64,000 nucleotides of DNA from Pseudomonas sp. 21 (GCF_000955805.1 NZ_JYOA01000005.1:322635-386634), one strand, 5' to 3'; shown: positions 1 to 9,660, numbered from the stretch's first letter. Notes: a model not told the origin generated them from the sequence alone. Program-made: numbers and translations.

Positions 1-10
1 TCGCTCCTAC
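1..10. repeat. Fragment of a REP-type repeat at window edge
   Basis: The first ten bases (TCGCTCCTAC) are identical to the outer end of the REP-type inverted repeats at 29877-29936 and 47452-47531. The rest of the element would lie before the window. With only ten bases the call rests on identity to those two complete copies. Confidence 0.45.
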
Positions 11-22
11 GAAAAGCCCGCG

Positions 23-427
23 TTATTGCGCGTATTTGCGCGTCAGCCCCGGCGGTACGCCGCTGCTGTCGGTCTCGGTCCACGGGCCTTGCGGGCCGAC
101 GCCCCAGTACCAGCCGTTGTCCCAGTGGTAGTAGGTACGCTGGCGGTAGAAGAGGTCCTTCTGGCCCTGGATCACATAGACGCCGAGGCTCGCGTCCCAG
201 CGGCCCTTGCCGCCGGGCGGCGGGGCGAACTGGGTCGGGCGCTTGGCGGCCGGCGCTGCGCTGGGCTGCGGAGTGATCGGCGCGCTGGAAGTCCTGGCCG
301 GCGGGATCGGCTTGCTCGGTTGCGAGGGCGGCGGTACGTGCGAAGGCGGTTGCTCCGGCTGCTGCGGCTGCACCACGCAACCACCCAGTACCAGCATGGC
401 GCCCAGCGCCAGCAATCTGCCCTTCAT
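23..427 (-). CDS. Small proline-rich lipoprotein, function unknown
   Basis: This 134-residue protein starts with a lipoprotein signal peptide whose lipobox is L-G-G-C, with the lipidated Cys at residue 17. Residues 18-70 are a Pro/Gln/Ser-rich low-complexity stretch that could span part of the periplasm. A compact aromatic-rich C-terminal part follows (residues ~75-134, with WDASLGVYVI and YYHWDNGWYWG). It starts 23 bases after the ccmI stop on the same strand, so it may be the last gene of the ccm transcription unit. I do not recognise a characterised family, and a link to cytochrome c maturation is only suggested by position. Confidence 0.75.
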   Translation of the reverse strand: MKGRLLALGAMLVLGGCVVQPQQPEQPPSHVPPPSQPSKPIPPARTSSAPITPQPSAAPAAKRPTQFAPPPGGKGRWDASLGVYVIQGQKDLFYRQRTYYHWDNGWYWGVGPQGPWTETDSSGVPPGLTRKYAQ

Positions 428-450
428 CGCTCAACCCTCTCTTGTCGTGA

Positions 451-1662
451 TTACTTCTGATCCGGGCTGTCGATTGTCACGCTCTGCTCGCCCGCCTGGG
501 AAGTAGACAACGAAGCACTTCGTCCGATCCATTCCCCGGCGGTGGCATTGCCGGCGCGGGAGATGCGCGCGACCAGTTGCACCTGCGGATGCTGGGAGAG
601 CTTGAGCTGCGGCATCATCGCGTCGGCGTCGCTGAGGGAAACCTCGCTGGGCAGGTCGGAGACCTTCAGGCGCTTCACCGCCAGCGGCATCGGCGGGCCG
701 CTCACGGCGCGGGCGAAGACGAACACACTGTCGTCCGGCTTGACCTGGCCCTTCACGGCCTCGGTCAGGTCGACCTTCACCTTCAGGGTCACGCCAGCGG
801 TGGCGGCGGCAACCGGCGCCTCGGGCGGAGTCTGGCCCTTCTCGACCATGCGCTGGCGAGCGCGCTCGATGCCACCGGCGATGGCGTCGCGGGACGGATC
901 GTCCTGCGGCAGCACGGTGACCAGACGGCCCCAGTAATCGATGGCGTCGGCGTACTTCTCGTCCTCGAACGCGGCGATACCGAGCAGGCCGAGGGTGGTG
1001 ACCTCCTGCGGGTCCTTCTTCAGCGCTTCGTCAGCCAGGTCGCGAACCTGCGGGCTGAGCGCCTTGTCGCCGGCGAAGTACAGCGCCTGGGCCCATTGGC
1101 CGAGCACTTCCGGCTGGCGACCGGACAGGCGCGCGGCCTGCTCGAAGGCCTTGGCGGCGTCAGCGGCGCGGTTCTGGGTCATGTAGGCGCGGCCTAGGAA
1201 ATACCAGCCTTCGGCGGAGTCCGGCTGAGCCTTCAGCGAACGCTCCAGGCGCGAGGTCATCTCTTCCATGGACTTGGGCGCGGTGGCGAACTCGCGGGCC
1301 AGCTCGACCTTGTCGCTGGCGCCCCAGTGCAGGTAGAGACCCAGGGCGAGGAACGGCAGGACCAGCGCGACTACCAGCGGTGCGGCGCGGCCAAGGCGGG
1401 AGCGACGGTCCTCGCTGGCACCCTCGGTATCGGAGAGCAGCTCGCGGGCCGCTTCGGCGCGCCCGGCTTCGAGCTGGGCGTCGTCGAGGGTCCCGGCGTC
1501 TCGCTGGGCAGTCAGTTCAGCCAGGCGCTCCTGGTACAGGGCGACGTTGAGGGCGGTACGGTCTTCCTCGGCCTGGGCCTTGCGGCCGCGCAGCAGAGGG
1601 ACGAGGAGGAATGCCAGGGCCACCAGCAACAGCAGGCCGGCGGCGAGCCAGAAATCGATCAT
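451..1662 (-). CDS. ccmI: Cytochrome c maturation protein CcmI (CycH)
   Basis: CcmI is the apocytochrome c chaperone of the System I maturation pathway. It holds the unfolded CXXCH-bearing apoprotein and passes it to the CcmF/CcmH heme ligation complex. The 403-residue protein has two N-terminal membrane segments (residues ~4-24 and ~95-113) flanking a cytoplasmic loop rich in charged residues. TPR-like helices follow (residues ~130-250, including WYFLGRAYM), then a periplasmic C-terminal domain. Length and architecture fit Pseudomonas CcmI. The start overlaps the ccmH stop (ATGA-type coupling), and it is the distal ccm gene. Confidence 0.95.
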   Translation of the reverse strand: MIDFWLAAGLLLLVALAFLLVPLLRGRKAQAEEDRTALNVALYQERLAELTAQRDAGTLDDAQLEAGRAEAARELLSDTEGASEDRRSRLGRAAPLVVALVLPFLALGLYLHWGASDKVELAREFATAPKSMEEMTSRLERSLKAQPDSAEGWYFLGRAYMTQNRAADAAKAFEQAARLSGRQPEVLGQWAQALYFAGDKALSPQVRDLADEALKKDPQEVTTLGLLGIAAFEDEKYADAIDYWGRLVTVLPQDDPSRDAIAGGIERARQRMVEKGQTPPEAPVAAATAGVTLKVKVDLTEAVKGQVKPDDSVFVFARAVSGPPMPLAVKRLKVSDLPSEVSLSDADAMMPQLKLSQHPQVQLVARISRAGNATAGEWIGRSASLSTSQAGEQSVTIDSPDQK

Positions 1663-2129
1663 TTGTCTTGGTTATCCAGCAATTGGTCGAGACGCGCCTG
1701 CTCCTCGGCGGACAGCGTGGTGGAAGTGGCAGCGGCGGGGCGACGGCGGCGCGCGACGATGGCGCCGATGACGATCACGCCCAGGCCCAGCAGCGCGGCG
1801 GGGCCGAACCAGAGCAGCCAGGTGCGCTCGCTGACTTCGGGCTTGTAGCGCACGAACTCGCCGTAGCGGTCGACCATGTAGTCGACGATCTGCTGGTTGC
1901 TCTTGCCGGCCGCCATCTGGGTGTAGATCTGCTTGCGCAGGTCGGCGGCGATCGGCGCATTGGAATCGGCGATGTCCTGGTTCTGGCACTTGGGGCAGCG
2001 CAACTCGGTGGTCAGGTCGCGGAAGCGCGCGCGCTCGGCGTCGTTGGCGAACTCGTAGGTGTCGATGGCGGCGTGGGCCATGCCGGTGAGGCACAGCCCG
2101 AGCGCGGCGGCGGCAAGCAGACGCTTCAT
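1659..2129 (-). CDS. ccmH: Cytochrome c maturation protein CcmH (CcmL)
   Basis: This is a 156-residue thiol-oxidoreductase of the heme ligation complex, which reduces the CXXCH disulfide of apocytochrome c. It has a signal peptide ending near AHA (residues 18-20). The signature [16 protein letters not shown] carries the redox Cys pair at residues 45 and 48. A single C-terminal membrane helix spans residues ~104-124. It overlaps both neighbours by four bases, ccmG upstream and ccmI downstream, which shows translational coupling. The length is that of the short Pseudomonas form, with CcmI encoded separately rather than fused. Confidence 0.97.
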   Translation of the reverse strand: MKRLLAAAALGLCLTGMAHAAIDTYEFANDAERARFRDLTTELRCPKCQNQDIADSNAPIAADLRKQIYTQMAAGKSNQQIVDYMVDRYGEFVRYKPEVSERTWLLWFGPAALLGLGVIVIGAIVARRRRPAAATSTTLSAEEQARLDQLLDNQDK

Positions 2130-2668
2130 TTGCCCTCCGCTTCGTCGACCAGGCCCTGGTAGATCGGCGCCAGCTGTTCACGCCAGACCTTCTCGTCGAC
2201 GGCGCCAACCAGCTTGTGGCGGATGATGCCGTCCTTGTCGATGATGTAGGTCTCCGGCGCGCCGTAGACGCCCAGGTCCAGGCCCAGGGTGCCCTGTGCG
2301 TCGGCGATGTTCAGCAGGTAGGGATTGTGCAGCTCCTTGAGCCACTTCTGCGCAGCGGCGCCATCATCCTTGTAGTTGATGCCGTAGATGACCACACCCT
2401 TGGCGGCGAGGTCGGTGAGCACCGGGTGCTCGAAGCGGCAGGTCGGGCACCAGGTGCCCCAGACGTTGACCAGCGCCGGCTTGCCCTTGATATCGGCCTC
2501 GGTGTAGGTCTTGCCCGGCTCGGTGACGCTGGGCAGGGAGAACGCCGGGAACGGCTTGCCGATCAGCGCCGACGGCAGTTCGCTGGGGTCCAGCCACAGG
2601 CCACGGAAGAGGAATACCGCGACGACCAGGAAGATCGCCAGGGGCAACAGCAGGATCGCACGCTTCAC
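2126..2668 (-). CDS. ccmG: Thiol:disulfide interchange protein CcmG/DsbE
   Basis: CcmG is a membrane-anchored periplasmic thioredoxin that keeps apocytochrome c and CcmH reduced, with electrons from DsbD. The 180-residue sequence has one N-terminal anchor (residues ~4-23) and a thioredoxin fold. The active site is VWGTWCPTCRFEHP, with Cys74 and Cys77, and a conserved cis-Pro region (GVYGAPETYIID) follows. It lies two bases from ccmF and overlaps ccmH, in normal ccm order. Confidence 0.97.
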   Translation of the reverse strand: MKRAILLLPLAIFLVVAVFLFRGLWLDPSELPSALIGKPFPAFSLPSVTEPGKTYTEADIKGKPALVNVWGTWCPTCRFEHPVLTDLAAKGVVIYGINYKDDGAAAQKWLKELHNPYLLNIADAQGTLGLDLGVYGAPETYIIDKDGIIRHKLVGAVDEKVWREQLAPIYQGLVDEAEGK

Positions 2669-2670
2669 AC

Positions 2671-4644
2671 TCAGGCTCCCTGTCCGGCGAGGCCCAAGGC
2701 CTCGCGTACACGCGTTTTCACTTTCAGGCGATAGCGGCGGTCCAGCGCCGCCAGTACGCCGCCCAGGGCCATCAGCAGGCCACCGAGCCAGATGAAGCGT
2801 ACGAAGGGCTTAATGTGCACGCGCACGGCCCAGGCGCCGTTGTCCAGCGGCTCACCCAGGGCGACATAGAGGTCGCGGGTCAGGCTGCCGTGGATGCCGG
2901 CCTCGGTCATCATCGAGTTCTGCACGCTGTACAGGCGCTTCTCCGGGTGCAGCGTGGCGACTTCGGAACCGTTGCGGGTCACGCGGATGGTGCCCTTGTC
3001 GGAGGTGAAGTTCGGGCCTTCGAAGTGATGGGTGCCCTCGAAGCGGAACTGATAGCCGGCCAGCTCCACCGATTCGCCCGGCGCCATGCGCAGGTCGCGC
3101 TGGGCGCTGAACTGGCTGGTCAGCACCACGCCGATGGCGCAGATGGCGATGCCGAAATGCGCCAGCTGCATGCCCCAGTAGCTGCGGTTCAGCCCCGCGG
3201 CACCGGCGATCACGCCCTTGTGGCGGACCTTGTCGAAGAAGTCACGCACACCGGCCAGCACGACCCAGGCGGCGAGCATGAACACGGTCAGCACTTCCCA
3301 GTGCAGCTCGCCGTACAGGAAGCTGCCGAGACCGCCCAGCACCACGGTGCCGATCAGCACCGGGGTGAGCATGTTGCGCAGCCAGCGGGTCGGGGTGTCC
3401 TTCCAGCGCACCAGCACGCCGACCGCCAGGGCCAGCATGAGGATGGCGATCAGCGGCACGAACAGCGCATTGAAGTACGGCGGGCCGACCGACAGCTTGG
3501 CGCCGCTGATGGCGTCGAGCACCAGCGGGTAGAGGGTGCCGAGCAGGATCATCGAGGCGGTGACCACCAGGATCAGGTTGTTCAGCAGCAGGAGGGTCTC
3601 GCGCGACCACAGGGCAAAGCCGACCTGGCTCTTGACCACCGGCGCGCGCAGGGCGAACAGCGTCAGTGAGCCACCGACCACCACCAGCAGGAAGGCGAGG
3701 ATGAACACACCGCGCTCGGGGTCCGAGGCGAACGCATGCACCGAGGTCAGCACGCCGGAACGAACCAGGAAGGTGCCCAGCAGGCTCAGCGAGAAGGCCG
3801 CGATGGCCAGCAGCACGGTCCAGCTCTTGAACACGCCACGCTTCTCGGTCACCGCCAGCGAGTGGATCAGCGCGGTGCCCACCAGCCAGGGCATGAAGGA
3901 AGCGTTTTCCACCGGGTCCCAGAACCACCAGCCGCCCCAGCCCAGCTCGTAGTAGGCCCACCAGGAGCCCAGCACGATACCGACGCCGAGGAAGGTCCAG
4001 GCCACCAGCGTCCAGGGACGCGACCAGCGCGCCCAGGCGGCGTCGAGACGGCCGCCGAGCAGTGCGGCGATGGCGAAGGCAAAGGCGACCGAGAAGCCCA
4101 CGTAGCCCATGTAGAGCATCGGCGGGTGGAAGATCAGGCCGGGGTCCTGCAGCAACGGGTTGAGGTCGTTGCCGTCCGCCGGCACCTGCGGCAGCAGGCG
4201 GCTGAAGGGGTTGGAGGTGATGATCAGGAACAGCAGGAAGCCGGTGCTGATCATGCCCATCACGGCCAGCACGCGGGCCAGCATCACTTCCGGCAACTGG
4301 CGGGAGAACACCGACACGGCGAAGGTCCAGCCGCCGAGGATCAGTGCCCAGAGCAGCAGCGAGCCTTCGTGGGCGCCCCACACGGCGCTGAACTTGTAGA
4401 ACCAGGGCAGCGCGCTGTTGGAGTTGCTGGCGACGTAGGCCACCGAGAAATCATCGTGCAGGAAGGCCCAGGTCAGGCAGCCGAAGGAGAACAGCAGGAA
4501 GGCGAACTGCCCCCAGGCTGCCGGGCGCGCCAGGCTCATCCACTGGCGATCGCCGCGCCAGGCGCCGACCAGCGGGAAGAAGGACATCACCAGCGCCATG
4601 CACAGCGCGAGGATCAGCGAGAGGTGGCCGAGTTCGGGAACCAT
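2671..4644 (-). CDS. ccmF: Heme lyase CcmF
   Basis: CcmF is the large polytopic subunit of the System I heme lyase, which takes heme from holo-CcmE and ligates it to apocytochrome c. The 657-residue protein has about 14-15 membrane helices. It carries the tryptophan-rich WWD heme-handling motif GGWWFWDPVENASFMPWL. I take the ATG at 4644 (MVPELGHLSLILALCM) rather than the longer open frame to 4779, because the extra codons run back through ccmE in another frame and look unlike protein. The ccmE stop ends at 4646-4648, one base away. Confidence 0.97.
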   Translation of the reverse strand: MVPELGHLSLILALCMALVMSFFPLVGAWRGDRQWMSLARPAAWGQFAFLLFSFGCLTWAFLHDDFSVAYVASNSNSALPWFYKFSAVWGAHEGSLLLWALILGGWTFAVSVFSRQLPEVMLARVLAVMGMISTGFLLFLIITSNPFSRLLPQVPADGNDLNPLLQDPGLIFHPPMLYMGYVGFSVAFAFAIAALLGGRLDAAWARWSRPWTLVAWTFLGVGIVLGSWWAYYELGWGGWWFWDPVENASFMPWLVGTALIHSLAVTEKRGVFKSWTVLLAIAAFSLSLLGTFLVRSGVLTSVHAFASDPERGVFILAFLLVVVGGSLTLFALRAPVVKSQVGFALWSRETLLLLNNLILVVTASMILLGTLYPLVLDAISGAKLSVGPPYFNALFVPLIAILMLALAVGVLVRWKDTPTRWLRNMLTPVLIGTVVLGGLGSFLYGELHWEVLTVFMLAAWVVLAGVRDFFDKVRHKGVIAGAAGLNRSYWGMQLAHFGIAICAIGVVLTSQFSAQRDLRMAPGESVELAGYQFRFEGTHHFEGPNFTSDKGTIRVTRNGSEVATLHPEKRLYSVQNSMMTEAGIHGSLTRDLYVALGEPLDNGAWAVRVHIKPFVRFIWLGGLLMALGGVLAALDRRYRLKVKTRVREALGLAGQGA

Positions 4645-4645
4645 G

Positions 4646-5131
4646 TCAGTTGCTCCCCTGTTGCGGCGCTGCGTTGCCGCTCTGGCTGGCTTCGTAGTGC
4701 TCCAGCTTGCCGCTGTCCTTGAGCGCCTTGGTGACTTCCGGCGGCATGTATTTCTCGTCGTGCTTGGCCAGCACTTCATCGGCGGTCAGCACGCCGGCCT
4801 CGTTGATCTTGCCCAGGGCGACGATGCCCTGCCCCTCGCGGAACAGGTCCGGGAGGATGCCGCGGTACTTCACCGTGACTTCCTTGGCGAAGTCGGTGAC
4901 CACGAACTCCACGTCCAGCGAGTCCGCCGACCGCTTGAGCGAGCCCTTCTCCACCATGCCGCCAGCGCGGATGCGCGTGTCGTGCGGAGCTTCGCCGTTG
5001 GCGATCTGGGTCGGGGTGTAGAACAGGTTGATGTTTTCCTGCAGGGCCGACAGCGCCAGGCTGACGGCGACGCCAACGCCGGCGACGATGGCGAGGACGA
5101 TGTACAGACGCTTCTTGCGGACCGGATTCAC
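4646..5131 (-). CDS. ccmE: Heme chaperone CcmE
   Basis: CcmE is a periplasmic heme chaperone that binds heme covalently through a histidine and carries it from CcmABCD to CcmF. The 161-residue protein begins at a GTG (5131), giving (M)[17 protein letters not shown] with one membrane anchor (residues ~8-29). The beta-barrel domain ends in the signature [10 protein letters not shown]. His124 is the expected covalent heme ligand and Tyr128 the conserved HxxxY tyrosine. The start overlaps the ccmD stop region, so the GTG fits the packed operon better than upstream starts. Confidence 0.95.
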   Translation of the reverse strand: MNPVRKKRLYIVLAIVAGVGVAVSLALSALQENINLFYTPTQIANGEAPHDTRIRAGGMVEKGSLKRSADSLDVEFVVTDFAKEVTVKYRGILPDLFREGQGIVALGKINEAGVLTADEVLAKHDEKYMPPEVTKALKDSGKLEHYEASQSGNAAPQQGSN

Positions 5132-5304
5132 TTGCTGGCCTCCCGGCGCAGACGACGCGCCTCTTCTTGCAGGTAACGCCGGCGCGCCACGATCGGCGAG
5201 ACGACGTTGATCGCCAGGACCACCGCGCAGATGGCGTAGGCGGACCACACATAAGGGCCATGGTGACCCATGGCGAGGAAATCGGAGAAAGACTCGAAAC
5301 TCAT
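5128..5304 (-). CDS. ccmD: Heme exporter subunit CcmD
   Basis: This small (58-residue) single-helix protein of the CcmABCD complex helps release holo-CcmE. It reads [20 protein letters not shown], with a membrane helix at residues ~18-40 and a basic C-terminal tail ([18 protein letters not shown]). The conserved MGxHGxYVWxAY pattern is typical. It overlaps ccmC by four bases and ccmE by four bases. Confidence 0.93.
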   Translation of the reverse strand: MSFESFSDFLAMGHHGPYVWSAYAICAVVLAINVVSPIVARRRYLQEEARRLRREASK

Positions 5305-6047
5305 AGCGCGCGCTCCACCTCGGCCTTCACCCAGCTCGCGCGGGCTTCGCGCTTGAGCACTTCCAGGCGCATGCGCATCATCAGCACCACGGCGAAGAAG
5401 CAGTAGAAACCGGCGACCATCATCAGCAGCGGAATCCACATCTCCGGCGGCATCGGCGGCTTTTCGGTCAGGGTGAAGGTGGCCGGCTGGTGCAGGGTAT
5501 TCCACCAGTCCACCGAGTACTTGATGATCGGGATGTTCACCACGCCGACGATGGCCAGCACGGCGCAGGCCTTGGCGGCGCTGTCGCGGTTGGTGATGGC
5601 CTGGCCCAGGGCGATGATGCCGAAATAGAGGAACAGCAGGATCAGCATCGAGGTCAGGCGCGCGTCCCAGACCCACCAGGCGCCCCAGGTCGGCTTGCCC
5701 CAGATGGCGCCGGTCACCAGCGCGACGAAGGTCATCCAGGCACCGATGGGCGCGGCGCACTGCACGGCGACGTCGGCGATCTTCATCTTCCAGATCAGCC
5801 CGACTGCGCCCGCCACTGCCAGCATCACGTAGCAGGACTGGGCGAGGAACGCCGCCGGCACGTGGATATAGATGATCCGGAAGCTGTTGCCCTGCTGGTA
5901 GTCCGGCGGCGCGAAGGCCAGGCCCCAGACGGTGCCGGCAACCATCAGCAGGATCGCGGCGACCGCGAACCAGGGCATCCAGCGTCCGCTGATCTCGTAG
6001 AACCACTTGGGCGAGCCAAGCTTGTGAAACCAAGTCCAGTTCATCAT
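5301..6047 (-). CDS. ccmC: Heme exporter/handling protein CcmC
   Basis: CcmC is an integral membrane protein that presents heme to CcmE in the periplasm. The 248-residue sequence has six membrane helices and the tryptophan-rich [13 protein letters not shown] signature of the heme-handling-protein family. Conserved His residues flank it. It starts [17 protein letters not shown]. It overlaps ccmD downstream and is separated from ccmB by about 65 bases with no obvious promoter. Confidence 0.96.
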   Translation of the reverse strand: MMNWTWFHKLGSPKWFYEISGRWMPWFAVAAILLMVAGTVWGLAFAPPDYQQGNSFRIIYIHVPAAFLAQSCYVMLAVAGAVGLIWKMKIADVAVQCAAPIGAWMTFVALVTGAIWGKPTWGAWWVWDARLTSMLILLFLYFGIIALGQAITNRDSAAKACAVLAIVGVVNIPIIKYSVDWWNTLHQPATFTLTEKPPMPPEMWIPLLMMVAGFYCFFAVVLMMRMRLEVLKREARASWVKAEVERAL

Positions 6048-6112
6048 CAGGCTCTGTAATTCAAAGCTCTAGTCTGCCGCCGGTGCCGCTTCCCAGCCCG
6101 GCGATCGTTCGT

Positions 6113-6784
6113 TCACTCGCCGACGCTGATCTTCAGCCCGGCGGCGATGGCAAAGGGCGTCAGCGTCAATGCTAACGCCGTCAGGCTGGCCAGCCACAAC
6201 AGGTGCCCGGCGGTGGGCAGCCCCTGCAATGACGCCTGCAGCGCTCCGCTGCCCAGGATCAGCACCGGAATGTAAAGCGGCAGGATCAGCAGGGCCAGCA
6301 GCAGGCCACCGCGCTTGAGGCCCACGGTGAGCGCCGCGCCCACGGCGCCCAGCAGGCTCAGGATGGGAGTACCCAGCAGCAGCGACAGCAGCAGGTCTGG
6401 CAGGCAGCGCGCCGGCAGGCCCAGCATCAGGGCGAACAGCGGCGACAACAGCACCAGGGCCAGCCCTGAAACCAGCCAGTGTGCCAGCACTTTGGCCAGG
6501 ACCAGTAGGGGCAGGGGGTGCGGCGAAAGGACCCACTGTTCCAGGGAACCATCCTCGAAATCACTGCGGAACAGGCCGTCCAGCGACAGCAGCACCGCCA
6601 GCAAAGCCGCGACCCAGACCAGTCCCGGCGAGAGGTTCTTGAGCATTTCCGATTCGGGGCCGACCGCCAGCGGGAACAGCGCGATGACGATGGCGAAGAA
6701 CACCAAAGGATTAGCCAGCTCCGCCGGACGGCGGAACAGCAGGCGCGCTTCACGGGCGAGCAACAGGGTGAAGACGTTGCTCAT
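6113..6784 (-). CDS. ccmB: Heme exporter membrane subunit CcmB
   Basis: CcmB is the permease of the CcmAB ABC transporter that powers release of holo-CcmE. The 223-residue sequence is almost entirely hydrophobic, with six predicted membrane helices, and opens [20 protein letters not shown], the usual CcmB N-terminus. The start overlaps the ccmA stop by four bases. Confidence 0.96.
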   Translation of the reverse strand: MSNVFTLLLAREARLLFRRPAELANPLVFFAIVIALFPLAVGPESEMLKNLSPGLVWVAALLAVLLSLDGLFRSDFEDGSLEQWVLSPHPLPLLVLAKVLAHWLVSGLALVLLSPLFALMLGLPARCLPDLLLSLLLGTPILSLLGAVGAALTVGLKRGGLLLALLILPLYIPVLILGSGALQASLQGLPTAGHLLWLASLTALALTLTPFAIAAGLKISVGE

Positions 6785-7440
6785 CGCGCCGCCTCCCGTG
6801 CGTGCTGGCCCAGGTCGAGGGCGCGATAGCCTGAAGGCATGCGTTCAAGGGTGTGGTGGGTGGTCAGCACCACCAGGCCGCCGCGCTCGCAATGGCCGGC
6901 GAGGTGCTCTTCGAGCTGCGCCACGCCCTGCTTGTCCAGGGCGGTGAAGGGTTCGTCGAGGATCCACAGCGGTGGCGCGTCGAGGTACAGGCGCGCCAGG
7001 GCCACGCGGCGCTGCTGGCCGGCGGACAGGGTATGGCAGGGAACGTCCTCGAAACCGCGCAGGCCGACCGCTTCCAGCGCTTGCCAGATGGCATCGCGAT
7101 TGGCCGGCTGGTGCAGCGCGCATAGCCAGGCGAGATTCTCTTCGGCGGTGAGCAGGCCCTTGATGCCGGCGGCGTGGCCGATCCACAGCAACAGCCGGGC
7201 CAGTTCGTGGCGTTGCTCGGTGAGCGGCTTGCCGTTGAGCAGCACCTCACCGGCGGTGGGCTGCATCAGCCCGCTGAGCAGGCGCAGCAGGCTGGTCTTG
7301 CCGCTGCCGTTGGGGCCGACGATCTGTAGCATTTCGCCCGCGCCCAGTCGCAGATCGAGACGCTCGAACAGCATGCGCCAGTCCCGCTCGCAGGCGAGCG
7401 CCACGGTTTCGAGGAGGGGATGGGTCAAGGGCATCGGCAA
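6781..7440 (-). CDS. ccmA: Heme exporter ATP-binding protein CcmA
   Basis: CcmA is the ATPase of the CcmAB complex. The 219-residue protein shows a Walker A motif GPNGSGKTS (residues ~42-50), the ABC signature [14 protein letters not shown] and a Walker B motif LWILDEPF, followed by the H-loop LTTHH. It is the first gene of the ccm operon. The promoter should lie in 7441-7705, where a perfect -10 hexamer is seen at 7519-7524. Confidence 0.96.
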   Translation of the reverse strand: MPMPLTHPLLETVALACERDWRMLFERLDLRLGAGEMLQIVGPNGSGKTSLLRLLSGLMQPTAGEVLLNGKPLTEQRHELARLLLWIGHAAGIKGLLTAEENLAWLCALHQPANRDAIWQALEAVGLRGFEDVPCHTLSAGQQRRVALARLYLDAPPLWILDEPFTALDKQGVAQLEEHLAGHCERGGLVVLTTHHTLERMPSGYRALDLGQHAREAAR

Positions 7441-7518
7441 CCGTCGGGCAGAAAACAGTCAGTAGTGCAAAAACGCGGCCATACCACGCGGGCCGCCAAG
7501 CACGGCCTCGGGCGGCGC

Positions 7519-7524
7519 ATTATA
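7519..7524 (-). promoter_or_regulatory. Possible -10 box of the ccm operon promoter
   Basis: Read on the minus strand this is TATAAT, about 80 bases upstream of ccmA. No good -35 hexamer is found at 16-18 bases; the best is CTGACG, 21 bases away. The assignment is therefore weak. The rest of the 7441-7705 gap between the divergent ccmA and the plus-strand FliK-like gene shows no other clear signal. Confidence 0.3.
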
Positions 7525-7705
7525 CACAGGCGTTCCTACGCCCGACGTCAGGTTTTTCGACAGGGTGTAACGTCAAATCAGCGCACCTTGAGCCGCATCT
7601 ATCCGCAACCACCGCCCTGCCCTCCTGCCGCCGGACGGTCTAAAGTGCGCGCAACCGCCGCCGATACACTGGGCGCAACCCCGCCACGCCGCCTGCAGGT
7701 CCCCG

Positions 7706-9316
7706 ATGCCGAGTGAAATTGGCGCTTCCCGTCCGCTACCGCCTACCCCGTCGCTGCGCAGCCCGCAGAGCGCGGCCGAGCTGACGCTCAAGCTCGCGCA
7801 AAGCCTGGGCGACCTGCTGCCGCCGGGGGACAAGGCCCATGCGGAAGTGCTGGCAGTACGCGACGGGCAGGTGAATTTCCAGTTGCTGCTGCGCCTGACC
7901 ATGGCCAGCGGCCAGCAAGCCCTGGTGGTGGCGGAAAGCCCGCAGGCGCTGCCCAAGGGCAGCACCCTGCAGCTTTCGACATTGAGCCAGACCAGCCTTG
8001 CCGCCACCCTGCTGACACAACCGAGCCTCGGCTCGCTCGGCCTGGGCGGCGCCAGCCAGGCGCCATTGGGCAGTCTCGACCTCGACGTGCTGCCGGTGGG
8101 CACACTGATCCAGGGCAAGGTGGATGCCAGCCAGCTGATCGCCCTCGGCAAGGCCGAGCAGGTGGTCTACAAGGTCCTGGTGACGTTGCTCAACACGCCG
8201 CTGGCCGGGCGCCAGCTGAGCATCGAATCGCCCAACCCGCTCCCGCTCAACAGCCTGCTCAGCGCCCGCGTGCAGGACCAGCAGGCCCTGCAGTTCCTGC
8301 CGATGAACGCCCGCCTGGACCAGCTCGACCTGAGCCTGCAGCTCGGCGCCCAGCAGAACCGCCAGGGCCCGCTGGACAACCTGTTCAAGGCACTGCAGGG
8401 CGCCGGCAGCAACCCGGACATGAGCCCGGAGCTGCGCCAGTCGGTGGACAAGCTGCTCGGCGCCCTTCCGGACATCCGCCAGCTCAGTGATGCCAAGGGC
8501 GTAGCCCAGGCCTTCCAGCAAAGCGGCGCGTTCCTCGAAGGACAGTTGCTGCGCGGCGTGGAAGGCCTGCCCCTGGACCTCAAGGCCAACCTGCTGCGGC
8601 TGATTGCCCAGATACTGCCAACCCTCCAGGGGGGTACGGCAGCCGCGGTGCTGGGCAACCTGCCGGGCAGCGCCCTGGCCGGTGCCAACAACCTGGCACA
8701 GGCCATGCCGGCGTTCGTGCGCAATGCGCTGGGCGTGATCGGACAGACCAGCGGGCGCACAGCGCCACCGGTCAGCTTCCCGCTCCCCAGCCGGCTGGCC
8801 AATGAATTGGAAGAAGAAGGCGACCTCGAGTCGCTGCTCAAGCTGGCCGCCGCCGCGGTCTCCCGCTTGCAGACCCACCAGCTGGGCAGCCTGGCGCAGA
8901 GTGACGTGCTGCCCGACGGCACCGTGCTGAACACCTGGCAGCTGGAGATTCCCCTGCGGCACCAGCAGCAGATGGTGCCGATCCAGGTGCGTATCCAGCA
9001 GGAAGAAAAGGACAGCCCGGCGAGCGAACGCGAGCAACAACCACGCGAAGTGCTCTGGCGCGTGGATCTGGCCTTCGACCTGGACAGCCTCGGCCCACTG
9101 CAGGTCCAGGCCACCCTGGCCCACGGCAGCATTGGCACCCAGCTGTGGGCCGAACGCGCCGCCACCGCCAGCCTGATCGACGGCGAACTGGCCACCCTGC
9201 GCCAGCGCCTGAACGACGCCGGTCTCAGCGTGGGCGAGCTGAGCTGCCGCCAGGGCAAGCCGCCCCAGGGCGCGCGCACCGCGGTGGAACAACGCTGGGT
9301 GGACGAGACCGCATGA
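7706..9316 (+). CDS. Orphan FliK-like protein (hook-length control C-terminal domain)
   Basis: This is a 536-residue, Leu/Gln/Ala/Pro-rich protein without signal peptide or membrane helices. Its C-terminal third has the FliK/Flg_hook fold pattern. Residues ~395-500 carry a beta-rich segment (WQLEIPLRHQQQMVPIQVRI) and then LWRVDLAFDLDSLGPLQVQATL and LINDAGLSVGELSC-like elements, as in FliK C-terminal domains that sense substrate-switch state. The genuine fliK lies at 33538-34842, so this is a second, divergent copy. It is plus strand and translationally coupled (ATGA) to the FlhB-like gene at 9313. A similar gene pair sits beside ccm in other Pseudomonas. The exact role is unknown; a role in export-switch control is inferred from the partner. 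Confidence 0.8.
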   Translation: MPSEIGASRPLPPTPSLRSPQSAAELTLKLAQSLGDLLPPGDKAHAEVLAVRDGQVNFQLLLRLTMASGQQALVVAESPQALPKGSTLQLSTLSQTSLAATLLTQPSLGSLGLGGASQAPLGSLDLDVLPVGTLIQGKVDASQLIALGKAEQVVYKVLVTLLNTPLAGRQLSIESPNPLPLNSLLSARVQDQQALQFLPMNARLDQLDLSLQLGAQQNRQGPLDNLFKALQGAGSNPDMSPELRQSVDKLLGALPDIRQLSDAKGVAQAFQQSGAFLEGQLLRGVEGLPLDLKANLLRLIAQILPTLQGGTAAAVLGNLPGSALAGANNLAQAMPAFVRNALGVIGQTSGRTAPPVSFPLPSRLANELEEEGDLESLLKLAAAAVSRLQTHQLGSLAQSDVLPDGTVLNTWQLEIPLRHQQQMVPIQVRIQQEEKDSPASEREQQPREVLWRVDLAFDLDSLGPLQVQATLAHGSIGTQLWAERAATASLIDGELATLRQRLNDAGLSVGELSCRQGKPPQGARTAVEQRWVDETA

Positions 9317-9654
9317 AGAAATCCAGGAAAGCGCCGCGCCAGGCCATCGCCCTCAACTATGACGGGCAGAGCGCACCGACGCTGACTGCCAAGGGCGACG
9401 ATGAGCTGGCGGAAACCATCCTCGCCATCGCCCGCCACCACGAAGTGCCGATCTACGAGAACGGCGAGCTGGTGCGCCTGCTGGCACGCCTGGAGCTGGG
9501 CGATGCGATTCCCGAGGCGCTCTACCGCACCATCGCCGAAATCATCGCTTTCGCCTGGTACCTCAAGGGCAAGAGCCCGCTGAATGACAAGCCAGGGGCG
9601 CCGCCAGACGCGCTGCCGCTGTTGCTGGAAGGGCCGGGCTCCCGGCACCGGTAA
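9313..9654 (+). CDS. Free-standing FlhB/EscU C-terminal-domain protein
   Basis: The 113-residue soluble protein aligns by eye with the part of FlhB that follows the NPTH autocleavage site. Here it reads AIALNYDGQSAPTLTAKGDD; true FlhB (27668-28804) has FAVALQYDAEKGGAPKLLAKGND. Further matches are VPIYENGELVRLLARLELGDAIP and AEIIAFAWYLKG. It lacks the membrane domain and the NPTH motif itself, so it corresponds to the pre-cleaved cytoplasmic half. The start codon overlaps the stop of the upstream FliK-like gene (ATGA). Such orphan FlhB-like proteins can modulate the type III export switch in some bacteria; that function here is inferred. Confidence 0.85.
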   Translation: MKKSRKAPRQAIALNYDGQSAPTLTAKGDDELAETILAIARHHEVPIYENGELVRLLARLELGDAIPEALYRTIAEIIAFAWYLKGKSPLNDKPGAPPDALPLLLEGPGSRHR

Positions 9655-9660
9655 GCTTTC

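Noticed and set aside
4645-4779. Upstream extension of ccmF by 45 codons
   Set aside because: It overlaps ccmE in another frame and reads as Arg/Thr-rich non-protein; MVPELGH at 4644 is the family start.
9145-9312. Longer start for the FlhB-like gene
   Set aside because: The extra codons are an Arg-rich frame shadow of the FliK-like gene; ATG 9313 overlaps the upstream stop and fits translational coupling.
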